Below are positions 24,940 through 34,809 of a DNA stretch of 64,000 nt, in pieces (within the stretch, counting starts at the first letter, position 1; every line of letters starts with the position of its first letter). The notes beneath the pieces were generated by a model. It ran no database searches, had not been told where the DNA came from, and saw only the letters and a program-made list of their open reading frames with translations. Source of the DNA: Riptortus pedestris (Eukaryota > Arthropoda > Insecta > Hemiptera > Alydidae). The position numbers and the translations under genes were made by a program. The stretch covers positions 31,530,001 through 31,594,000 of the forward strand of contig CM032230.1 of NCBI GenBank assembly GCA_019009955.1, given 5' to 3'.

Positions 24940-25178
24940 CGTACCTACTTGCTAACTTCTTTTAATGCCTGAAGCGAAATAAAATGCAAGCATGTGAACG
25001 GTAACGAAACAAAACGCGAACTAAACAGAGGCTTAATAAACTTAAACCCGGCCGTTTCTACTGGCTGCTACTTTGGGAGACCGCTCTCGACTGACACTAT
25101 CGACTCCTCACCATCGAGACTCCCGGCGCTTGTCAATAAAAAGCCGAGCGCATGCCTCTTGTCGCCAACTAAATAAAA
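24940..25178. other. CpG-rich island in an AT-rich desert
   Basis: About 200 bp (25,005-25,165) is markedly GC- and CpG-rich, with CCCGGCCG, CTCTCGACTGACAC, CCATCGAGACTCCCGGCG and GCCGAGCGCATG. It lies within one of the most AT-rich stretches. An open frame at 24,994-25,176 crosses it but resembles nothing known to me. It could be a promoter or non-coding first exon, or a fragment of a GC-rich repeat. Confidence 0.4.
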
Positions 25179-25179
25179 C

Positions 25180-26135
25180 AAATATATCGTCCAACCTATA
25201 GTAAAAATATATCAGCCATTTATTTACATTAGACTAATTAAAAATTAAAATGCTTAAATCGATAGTTGGTTGTTTCGATTCGTGCAACAAATGACCCCGG
25301 GAGCTATATTGATCCTTTTGCAGCATCAGGAAGATTTAAGCATGGCTCATTCCCATTTTCTTTTCTTTTTTTCTTTTTTGTTTAAAAGATTTACTTTTAT
25401 TTATTTTTAACGTTTTTTATAATATCCAAATCATATATAAAACTTTCTGGAAATATGTCTTTTATATCTGATATACCATGAATGAAAAATCATATTTTAC
25501 TCCTCAGAAAATGAAAGAAGGCTATAGTATATTGTTTTTAGTAGCCAGTAATACAAAAACAAAATTAATAAAGAATACTGATTGTGTTATTTAATTAATA
25601 TATTAACTATAGACATATAATTGAATTCATTGAGGGCGACGTTTTATTTATATTTTTATGATTGAAAAATACCTTCAACAAACTGTACAGGAAACTATTA
25701 AAAAGAAGATAATGATTTAAAAACCAGGAATGTAACAAAATGATTCATATAATAGTTTTAATACAAATTATTTATTATTATTAAATAATAATATTTATGA
25801 TTACTATTATTATTTCCATCAAATGATTGGTGAATATAAAAATTTCTCTCAGATAAGCATATATAAAAATGGTTTAAAAAAGACTGATATTTAATTGTTA
25901 TGATAATATTTTTGAATGGAAATTTAAGAGAATAATATCCGTTACAAAAAGCTTTCTGGATACAAAATGTAATTGTATCCTTATCTACTCTTATCATGAC
26001 TCGATTCAATAATTAAAATATTGCTTGGAGATTAAGTAACAAAATAATATAGTTATAATAATAAAAAATAATATACTTTTTGTGCTCGAAATAATTATTT
26101 AATTTCTTCTCTATAGAATTTTCTCTAGTTATAGA
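25180..26135. other. AT-rich intergenic DNA, no gene recognised
   Basis: Very AT-rich. The minus-strand open frame at 25,758-26,009 has no recognisable domain. Confidence 0.5.
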
Positions 26136-26207
26136 AACTTGGTAGAGTCATGGGTTCAATTCCTGTGTGCGATAGGAATTTATGTTGTGGTGAACTCACT
26201 GAATATA

Positions 26208-26393
26208 AGTCCGTCACGCAGGGGCTGCGTAAACTAAGCACATTTCCCACGTATAATATACGAGCCTCGTATATCAAATTTTGAAGAGACCTCATTTTCG
26301 GCACCTACTAGGCAGGATCGATGGACATTTGAAGAAATTTTTCGAAAATTGCGCCATGATTACAACCTCAATAGTTAATATGCCTAGTCCCAT
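26208..26393 (+). mobile_element. Internal-deletion copy of the HINE/DINE-like element (~186 bp)
   Basis: It begins with the intact 5' terminus AGTCCGTCACGCAGGGGCTG and CTAAGCACATTTCCCACG, then jumps after about 60 bp to the 3' part (ATCGATGGACATTTGAAG, AAAATTGCGCCATGA, ACCTCAATAG) and stops just before the terminal palindrome. Roughly 500-700 bp of the element body is missing. Confidence 0.8.
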
Positions 26394-26399
26394 GTAGGC

Positions 26400-26905
26400 T
26401 ATAAAAGGGTAGTAACCTGTTTACTTAGTTGACATCAACAAATAGTTACATGTCTAGTACAGTGTATACAATACTAAGTCAATAAGGTGCAATATTGTTA
26501 TCTTTTTTATGAAGTATATTAAAAAATACAATCATTATTTTTTTTTCGCATTTACGCCAAGACCACAGAATAAAATAATTAAGTAATAATATTTTTTTTT
26601 AAATTTAAAAAACGTATAAAATACCTGGATACTTTTAAATAAAATGTACTTGACAATTTTAGACCATCTTTTATAAACCCCATTTTAATCCAGTGCTTAA
26701 ATATTCTACGAAATGCCCAAAACCATTAGGGTATTTTAAAGAATTCAATATTCATACACGGGAATGAATTAATTACCCTCGTTTATTACTTTTGTGCTAC
26801 TCTTTCTCCAGAAATATGTGCCTTCCTAGCAGCATATAGTAGTTACTAATTGAGGAGGTCTACGTAAAAAGGGCGTATGGCGGTATAAGCCCTTGTGGCG
26901 TAGAT
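26400..26905. other. Intergenic DNA, nothing recognised
   Basis: AT-rich with T homopolymers. No gene supported. Confidence 0.5.
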
Positions 26906-26911
26906 GGGATT

Positions 26912-27032
26912 TTAGCAGATTTCCCTTAAGGGAAATCAGCTATTGAGGTCGTACTCATGATGCAAGTTTCGAAAAATTTCTTCAAATGTCCATCGATCCT
27001 ACCCAGGAGATGACGTAAATGAGGTCCGTTTC

Positions 27033-27076
<44 letters not shown>

Positions 27077-27627
27077 CTGTTAACGCTCTAGCGGTCGCAA
27101 TTTTTGTTTGATCGTTACCAAACTCGGAATTTAATCGTTTTATGTAAAAAGGAAGATCAAGTTCGTTAATGGCTGAAATCGGACCAGTGTGAGGGTGGGT
27201 TTAGAGGGGGGATTTTTGAAAATTCAAAATATCTCCGTTATTATGCGTCGGATCGAAAAATTGTATAGAATAAATCTTATTGAAAATTCAATTTACTATA
27301 AATATTGTTCTATACATTTATTCTGTATCTTGAATATTAACCGAGATATTTGCATTTGTATTCTGCGTGTGGTCGCCAGTAGGCTATGTTCGGACTTTCC
27401 GCCGAGAGCTCTGGCGGCCGTTTCCATAACTATTCGTCCCTCGTGAATAGGTTTAGAGGTTAGGTTAACTGTTTTTTGGGGCTAGAAACTACTGGGTTAT
27501 TACGCCCTAAATAATGTTTTAGGTTTAGAGGTTCCTTACTACTTCAGTTGTTATTAGGCAGATTTCTCTATTGTAAAACTTCACGTGGGAAATCTGCTTA
27601 GTTTACGCAGCCCCTGCGTGACGGACT
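26912..27627 (-). mobile_element. Full-length HINE/DINE-like element
   Basis: The best complete copy. Read on the minus strand it starts AGTCCGTCACGCAGGGGCTG at 27,627 with a CGCAG-GGG-CTGCG hairpin and subterminal CTAAGCAGATTTCCC. It ends with the 20-bp palindrome GATTTCCCTTAAGGGAAATC followed by TGCTAA at 26,912. A (TA)n tract lies at 27,040-27,071. No coding potential. Flanks on both sides contain TTTT, consistent with insertion into a T-rich site. Confidence 0.85.
27040..27071. repeat. (TA)n microsatellite inside the element
   Basis: About 16 TA units adjoining TTTGTCTGTTAACGC. Confidence 0.95.
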
Positions 27628-28615
27628 TTTTAGATTCCTTGTGGTCTCTTTTATACCCTTACGAATTTCATGTTTATATCTCTTTAATTCACCTTCACTA
27701 CCGCCCGTTTGAATCAGTGGAGTGTATATTGTGAGGTTGTATTTTGCTAGTTTTGTTTGTTGTTGTCCTTTTAAAAATGAACAATTTGGAAGAAGTTATT
27801 AGTGATGAGCGTATTTTCAAAACTTCGAAGAGAAAAAGGGAAAATGAATATTTTAAAGTTCGCAAAAACAATAAAAATAAATGATATTCGGGTGAATTGT
27901 TTACTTGAACAAAAGGTAGGATGGGTAGTAAGAACTTTATCTCGATATTGAACTGTTGTAAACAAATCAGTCGAATTAAAGTTACTGCAAATGAGCAAGT
28001 GAATTTGTTTGATCATTTTTATGGTTGTGATAAAGTACAAGACACACTTCTTGCGGGATTCCTTATTTCACCGAGAATAGAGGATCCCATACCGTAACGT
28101 TTCTTATACAGTACTATTTTATTAAAAAACTAACTTTCTACATATATCTGTAAATGTTTTTTTAAATTTTTGTTCTTATTCAATATTAGCAGATCTTACG
28201 TGTCTATGCAATAAGCACGTATGAAAGCATATCTATCTAACATGGGCTTATGAAAAACATGACTGCCAGCCATCTCCCGAAAAAGGGCGTATGTAAGGTA
28301 ATATTTAAAAGGAGTTTATGTAATATTTTTCATTTTGATTTGAATATTGATTTTGATTTCTGGATAAATTAGACCACCAAAAATTGTACTTAATTTCATT
28401 ACTGGAAGTTCAAGTAGCACAAGTTCCAGGTTAAACGATATATACAAGTGAAATGTTGCACTCACAATATCTCAATACCAGGCTTTCAGTTATCAGCCCT
28501 TTTTACAAAGACCTCCTCAATTCAAAATAGTCAGATCGTTGATGTATCTTTTATATGGGCGCTATTCAATGCCACAGCTATTGTATACACCGGCTAATTT
28601 TATTTAAGGATATAT
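27628..28615. other. Intergenic DNA, nothing recognised
   Basis: A minus-strand open frame at 27,771-28,040 has no domain. No RNA gene or repeat end was recognised. Confidence 0.5.
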
Positions 28616-28619
28616 AAAC

Positions 28620-29019
28620 AGTCCGTCACGCAGGGGCTGCGTTAACTAAGCCGATTCCCACGTGCGCCACGTATTTGTTGCAATAAGATTGATTCTATAC
28701 ATTATTTCGATCCGACGCATAATAATGGAGAAATTAAGATTTTTCGAATTCCCCCTTCTTCTAGTCGTATTTCAGCCGTTAACAAACTTGATCTTTAGTT
28801 TCACATAAAACGTTTAAATATCGAGTTTGGTAACGATAAAGTAAAAATTGTGATCGGTAGAGCGTTAACAGACAAATATACGTACATATATATACAGTTT
28901 TGGACGGACTACATTTTCGTCATCTGCATTGGATCAATGGACATTTAAGGATTTTTTTTCAAAAATCGTGTCATGGGTACGACCTCAATAGCTGATTTAC
29001 CTTATGGGAAATCTGTTAA
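28620..29019 (+). mobile_element. HINE/DINE-like element, ~400-bp copy
   Basis: Both termini are present: AGTCCGTCACGCAGGGGCTG at 28,620 and TTATGGGAAATCTGTTAA at 29,019. Between them are TTTCGATCCGACGCATAAT, GCCGTTAACAAACTTGATC, AGAGCGTTAACAGACAAATA and GGATCAATGGACATTT. The early CTCATC..GCTGAAAATT section is missing, so this is a shorter derivative. Confidence 0.85.
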
Positions 29020-29940
29020 TGATGTCTGCAGCATTGAGTAATATTCTAGGTTGATTACTTATGTCTTAGCATACAAGAAGGGATCTTAGAAGTAGTATGT
29101 GTTTGCATTTGAAGGATGAAAGAATAGAAATATTGACCTCTAATTACAGCAGGGCTGTAAGTCCGTTGAACTGCTGAATAAAGGGCGAAGCTAGTTAGGA
29201 GGGCTTCGGCCGTTAATTAACTTCTGCAGACAATGAATGTTATTTTTTTTTGAAAAATGTATAATACTTTTCCTCATTTTTCATTTAAACAGATTCCTAA
29301 AAATTGCAGCCGTCAATGATCTTTAGGTTTAAACAAGTGAATTGAATCTGAAGCTGTGGTGAGTGGGATTCTTAAACCTACGGAGCACCTGCGTCTCCTC
29401 TATTGCACAAAAAAAAAAACAGTTATTGTCTTTGGAACACCCTCGAATACATTGGCAGTTTTGAAATAAAAAGACAATCTGCTAAAGTAGCGACACTTAT
29501 AACTTTGAAAATATCATCAAGTACATAAATACATTTGATATAATCAATCAATTAAGATCTAAAATTTAGGTCTTGTTGCAACGATTGGTTTCTTCCGGAA
29601 ATTATTTTGTTCATATTACTTTCGGAAAAAAAAACGAAAAAAAAACATCCTTCTTTTCTCTATAGTAGTAATAATCATTGTACCTTCCTCGTATATATTT
29701 CCATGCTTGATTTGTTTTTAGTCCAACGAGTCCTGGTATTTCTATAAAAAATCCGCTGTTTCACATTTCCAATTATTATTTACATACTTCTTTTTTTTTT
29801 TACTTTACTGTTATTTATTGCTGTTCAAAAGATGTACAATGGAAGCCATTTCAGCCTTGAATTGTAGAGGGGAGAAGGAAAGATCTGAATTTATTGCATT
29901 TGTAAATTAAATTAAATTATTTATTAACATTCAATTTCTG
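29020..29940. other. Intergenic DNA, nothing recognised
   Basis: AT-rich with A and T homopolymers. No supported gene. Confidence 0.5.
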
Positions 29941-29946
29941 CAACTA

Positions 29947-30130
29947 AGCTAATTGGGACAGGTTATCTACAGGTTACAATCCTTTTCTACACTGGGTGGG
30001 ACTAACGATTTTATTAAATGAATTCCGTCATTAAATAAATTCCTATTGTCCCAGGGGGGAATCGAACTCGCCACTCTAGGTTTAACATGTGAGACTAAGG
30101 TCAACACTTTAACTCTCATGGCTAAGCCAC
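29947..30130 (-). mobile_element. tRNA-derived SINE, best-preserved copy
   Basis: On the minus strand it begins GTGGCTTAGCCATGAGAG (A-box-like), continues TTAAAGTGTTGACCTTAG and carries the B box GAGTTCGATTCCC. The head resembles tRNA-Leu in order and spacing. A tail follows with AATTTATTTAATGACGG, AAAATCGTTAGTCCCACC and TGTAACCTGTAGATAACC. Related copies are at 6,662-7,078, 44,328-44,510 and 61,240-61,420, all on the minus strand. Confidence 0.75.
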
Positions 30131-30134
30131 TTTT

Positions 30135-31450
30135 TGTAAATAGAAGGTTAATTTTAACATTGAAACAAAAACACAGATTGCTCAAATATAAATAAATGAG
30201 GAAAAGGAAAGCTTAAATTAAGAAAGTTTTAAGTGAAGTATGCCCTCTGTTAGTTTGTCAGTTCAATGTGTTCATTGAACAGATATAGCGAATATACAAG
30301 AAAGAACCGTATGCAATTCAACAGGTAATGCCATTGCAAATGTGTTCATGTTTTCGGATGAAAGTATAAATAAATAGACTGCAAATCCTAATGGACTCCC
30401 TAGATCAGTTTATAGTCAAAATAAATGTATATAAAGGAAACGCTTTAATGTAAAAATATGCTGAAATAACTGTGGAAAAAAATCAATTCATGATTGTCTA
30501 TAGACAGCCGGGTGTGAGAGAGCTTAGAAGCAACTCTCCGAAATAATTGATTTGTTTTTCGATCATTAATGATTCATATGTTCATTCATCGTGATATCTG
30601 TGAATGATGGCAAATCGGTTTGGTTTGTACCATCGTACAACATGGAAAGGTTGAAGACGGAGGTAGATGCCCAAGTATTTTAAGGGTTCTGTGCCTAGGA
30701 GTATGTGTAAGATAAAATAAATCAATATTTTAACAATCGATGAGAAACATATTTATTCACACTCCACGGAATATATAAAAATATTAGATTCATATCTTCT
30801 GAGCAAATTCTTCGTCGAAGGTGCTTGTCATTCCTAAAAAAAAACCCTACAATACATCGCATGATAGACATGTCTCCTGCAAATCTTTGCACGAGGGTTT
30901 TAATCTAATTTTCATGACAATTTATTTTGGTACGGGGTGGACCCTGTACGCCTTGGTATTTTATTTTAAACAAAACCCCAAAATACATTTCTTTGTGAGA
31001 CCCACGAATTGAAACTGTTTCTTTTGAATTCTCATACTCGTGGGATTTCTAATTCCCGCGTATTTCTCTCCACGCATTCGTCTTTGTATCTGTTTAAAGA
31101 TATATTTCGAACTGTTTCCCACCTCCAATCATTTCTAAGCTATCAGAATCAAATAACCAAATGTAATACAGCAATTGTCAATTAAGCTGTTAAGAAGAGT
31201 GTCAAGATAAGCAAGTAGCATTTGGTTCATTAGGGTAAATTTCCAACAGAATACCTTGAAGATATAATTGTGGTACAAAGCTCCTTCCCAATAGCTGCCT
31301 GTAGGTCCACAATGTCACGGCATCTTCTGTAAACAGTGTACGAAAGAGATGAAATGACACTTACACTTTATAAATTTTACCAGATTTCTCTGGAGAAATC
31401 ATCTACAGGAGTGGTGCGGATGTGTCTGTGTGTGCGTGAGTGTTTGTGTT
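30135..31450. other. Intergenic DNA, nothing recognised
   Basis: No gene supported. The 63-codon open frame at 30,821-31,012 has no recognisable domain. Confidence 0.5.
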
Positions 31451-31474
31451 GAGTGTATTGCCTGATAATACTCT

Positions 31475-32060
31475 AGCTGTAGTAATTCTTTTTTTATTGT
31501 AATCAAACTAAATATTTAAACGTTATACAAAAATCTAAAGATCAAGTTTGTCAATGGCTGATAAGGAGAAGGATCAAAAATTTAGATTTTCTTCGTTATT
31601 ATAAGTCGTCCCAAAACACTTTCTATAATAAATTTTGTTGCAAACTTATATTAACTAATAAGCGAGTTATTTGTATTATTTTGTTTTCAGCCTCTAATTA
31701 CCCATTCTACTCATCTCTGGTTAACAATAAACCATGAGGTATTGGCTCATTCTTAACTTAAATCCCAAATATTATTTTCAACGGACCGTTATAACGTGAA
31801 ATATACGTCACATATAGTGCGTGACTTTACCAATTTAGATTTTACGATCGAAACATTAATATGTCTATTTAATCAATCGGTATTTAACTGTTTCGTACAA
31901 AACTAAAGATCGTATTCCATAGTGGCTTAAATCTGAACAGGTAGGGAGAAGGAGTGGGGGGGAGGGCTAGAGAGGAGGACAATAGAAATACCTCCTTTGT
32001 TATGAGTCTGGTCAAAACATTTTAAATAATCCATCTTGTTTCAAATTTGGTTTCTAACTA
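31475..32060 (-). mobile_element. HINE/DINE-like element fragments
   Basis: Minus-orientation blocks: AAGATCAAGTTTGTCAATGG, CTTCGTTATTATAAGTCG, AATTTTGTTGCAAA, GCGAGTTATTTGTATT, TTTTCAGCCTCTAATTACCC, TTAACAATAA, then a second set from about 31,775. Termini are missing. Confidence 0.55.
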
Positions 32061-32291
32061 CTACTGTTTCTATATTTTTTTTTGGCGGCACTAACTCTTT
32101 ATATACTACAAGCATGCCTACCACCACCATCCGACATTGAAAGTCGTCTATTTCAATGAAGATAGTGTTTTAACTCTGAGGGTGGAAACCTGAGACTTTT
32201 AAAAGACAAATTATAATTCTCATGAAGGAGGATTATTATTATTTGCGATACACTACTTCGAATTAAGTTATATTTCTCCTTGTACATAGTT

Positions 32292-33320
32292 TTAGCAGAT
32301 TTTCTCTTAAGAAAAATCAACTATTGAAGTTTTACTCATGACGCGATTTTCGAAAATAAAAATAAAAAAATATATATATACACCTGTATTTTTCGTTATC
32401 GTCTACTTTTGGTTGAATGATACCAACTACGATATTTAAGTGTAAAACTAAAAGATTAAGTTCATTAACGGCTAAAATGCAACCAGGGTAGGGGGATTGA
32501 AAATTCAAAGTAAATCCCTTATTATGAGCCGGATCAAACAGTGTTATATCTTGCTACAAATTTGATGCTCTATAGTTGTTATTCCATCGGCGTTGGACTG
32601 GCAGCTCTCTGGGCCTTAAGCAAAAATAGCCGTGCCCTCCCCCCCAGCAAAATGTTTAATACCAAATATAATACAAATAATTTTTTATTTAATAATATAT
32701 ATATGCAAACATATCATAAAGCTCTTACTAGCATGTTTTTAATAACAATATTTCTAATTGAAATTAACAATATACGTAGTTGATGACTTTGAGGTTATAA
32801 AATGCGCTTATATAATCATACACATATTTATCGTAGGATTTTAGGCTATTAAAGTAATTAATGAATCTAGATTTACCTGTGATAATAATTCAGGACATTA
32901 GTTCCTTACGAAACATTAACAATTTAAAAAAAAAAAAAAAAACTTGTAAGAATAGCATAAAGTGCAAAATATAGTAGTTACAATTGCTACTAGAAGTATT
33001 TATCAGCGATGTATTTATAAATGTAAATACATATTATTTGAGATGTTAATTAATAATGAAAGTAATGCCTTTTTAAATTTAGTTTTTTTTTCATTTGAGG
33101 CCCGTGGGCCCTCGGCGTTTGCTGACCTGTCCAGCCCGGCGCTGTTTCATACACTTTTTTTGTATCTGGAATCTTGAGTTATTTGTATTTTTTTGCTTTC
33201 AGGTACTTGGCTCAAAAGAAATTATTTTACCTATTCCTCAATCGATATTAACCCCATTCATTCAATACTAAATACCATGTTCGTTAATGCCTGAAATCCA
33301 CAAACAATCGCTATATGTGT
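32292..33320 (-). mobile_element. HINE/DINE-like element interrupted by another transposon
   Basis: It starts with TTAGCAGATTTTCTCTTAAG (decayed terminal palindrome), then GTTTTACTCATGACGCG and a short TA tract. GTTCATTAACGGCTAAAATG and TTATTATGAGCCGGATC lead to ATTTGATGCTCTATAG, then a ~570 bp insertion (32,584-33,143). The element resumes at about 33,160 with GTATCTGGAATCTTGAG and TTTTGCTTTCAGG. Confidence 0.6.
32584..33143. mobile_element. Non-autonomous DNA transposon candidate (hAT-like ends)
   Basis: Left end CATCGGCGTTGGACTGGCAG and right end (reverse complement) CAGCGCCGGGCTGGACAG form imperfect terminal inverted repeats with GC-rich subterminal parts around an AT-rich core without coding capacity. 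The insertion splits a dispersed element, so its limits are set by the host repeat. Superfamily assignment is tentative; an 8-bp target duplication is not clean. Confidence 0.45.
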
Positions 33321-33544
33321 TGGTAATCATCCCCTAGCCATGAATCGGCGCAGAGTTTCTGGAAGAATTGGCTCAATGTGTAACTGCTTACATATGAATC
33401 ACTTGGGAACTCGGTAATCAAAATAATGTATTCAAATTAATCCATAGGGATATCGTGAGTAAGCGTCACATATTGATTTATATTAAAGGACAATCAAATT
33501 TTATTTAATTTTTATATAAATTTAGATTTACAAGTAATAAAAAC

Positions 33545-34250
33545 AAAATGTTTGAGGCTCAGTTTGGCCATGCATTGGTCATTATTTGGTAAACCTGGCG
33601 TCGTAGGTACGATTCCCATCGTGGCAGGTTTGTGTACGCTGTTGTAAGCCACCAAGCTAGAAGAGTGAGTGGATTTCTAAGCGTTAGGCCTTAACCGCCA
33701 CTCACCTATCACATCCCTCCATCAGCTTATAGTAGGACATAATCCTACTACAACCTTCCAAAACTTGAGACAACCAATCCCATTCTAGGATGAGATGATA
33801 TCCATTACATGTAAACGAGTGTGCTGCCTCACAAATCACTTCTGATACTTCCCCTATGAGAGTTCGACGACGACCACTATGTCTGCGATCTGCAAACGCT
33901 ACACGGGTCTGGGGACACAAACCGTCAGTGCCTGATCTCGCTGACAGTCGGCAAGGCCTACCTCTGGCGCCATTTTGGTCTAGACCTCGGAGTGCTTAGA
34001 GGCAGCAAAGCTGGCTAAAAACCTACTGACCCTACCGTTTTTCTCCAATGCCGTGACAGGGGAGGACGCCACCGGCAAAGCAATGAAGGGTGGATTCGAT
34101 ACCACTCCTTCCCCCCTTCCCCTCGTAATGTGTGGGACCTATCTAGGCGAGACAGACTCTACCCAGATCAGATCCTCCGGACTCACCCGAGGTGTCCACT
34201 CAGTGCGGGTAATTACCACATGTACAACTCGACCTCATCAGTCTTGACAG
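33545..34250. repeat. GC-rich repeat-like block, tRNA-like head at left
   Basis: AGGCTCAGTTTGGCCATGCA and GGTACGATTCCCATC at 33,556-33,625 resemble A and B boxes on the plus strand. The following ~600 bp is far GC-richer than its surroundings, with open frames on both strands (33,702-33,920 minus, 34,053-34,247 plus) lacking known domains. Another B-box-like GGATTCGATACCAC lies at 34,091. Most likely a composite SINE or a non-coding part of a retrotransposon. Confidence 0.4.
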
Positions 34251-34499
34251 CAGAAGTTTATTTTATTAAATATAGTTCTTAGTCACACAATGGTTAGAAA
34301 CGGGTGTCCAAAGAGTCATAGTAATGTCGAGATAGCGAGCGGGCCTTCTAGCCTTACAGCGCTATTGGAAATTTTGGATCGCTTCTCTCCTTTTTAATAT
34401 AAGCTGTATTCATTCCCATTATATAGTATCTACAGAATTCATGTGTATTTTCCTATAGACCTTTTTCATTTACTGCTTCAAAGATACTTAAACTAAGCT

Positions 34500-34800
34500 A
34501 GGCGATGTAAACTGAGCAGATTTCCTGCGTGCTGGTATCTTCATATTTTCTATTTCTAAGTAAAAATCTGATGAACAGAAGTGGGGGTTTTCTCAATACT
34601 GAAAATTAGGAAGTACTTTATAACTCACTTAATATTAGAGCTAAGAAAAAGACTTATAAGAGCAACTATTGGAGAGTACCAATAGTTTAACGAGATTGAT
34701 TCGAAATCTTTTAGTATGGCCCATAATAACGGAGGTATTTTGAATTTTCAAAAATTATAATGACTTACAAAAATTGTTCTATAGAATTTTTATTGTATCT
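34500..34800 (+). mobile_element. HINE/DINE-like element, 5' part
   Basis: GTAAACTGAGCAGATTTCC at 34,508, then CTATTTCTAAGTAAAAATC, GAAGTGGGGGTTTTCTC, ACTGAAAATTAGG and CATAATAACGGAGGTATTTTG follow the consensus order. The 3' half is absent. Confidence 0.65.
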
Positions 34801-34809
34801 CTAATAGAC

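Noticed and set aside
26912..27627. Classical Helitron (5' TC, 3' CTRR) classification
   Set aside because: The 3' CTAA fits, but most copies begin AGTCC and copies share subterminal inverted repeats and a microsatellite, which fits HINE/DINE better. Target preference is unresolved.
29947..30130. Functional tRNA gene
   Set aside because: A and B boxes exist but the acceptor stem and anticodon arm do not fold cleanly, and a repeated non-tRNA tail recurs in other copies, so it is a SINE.
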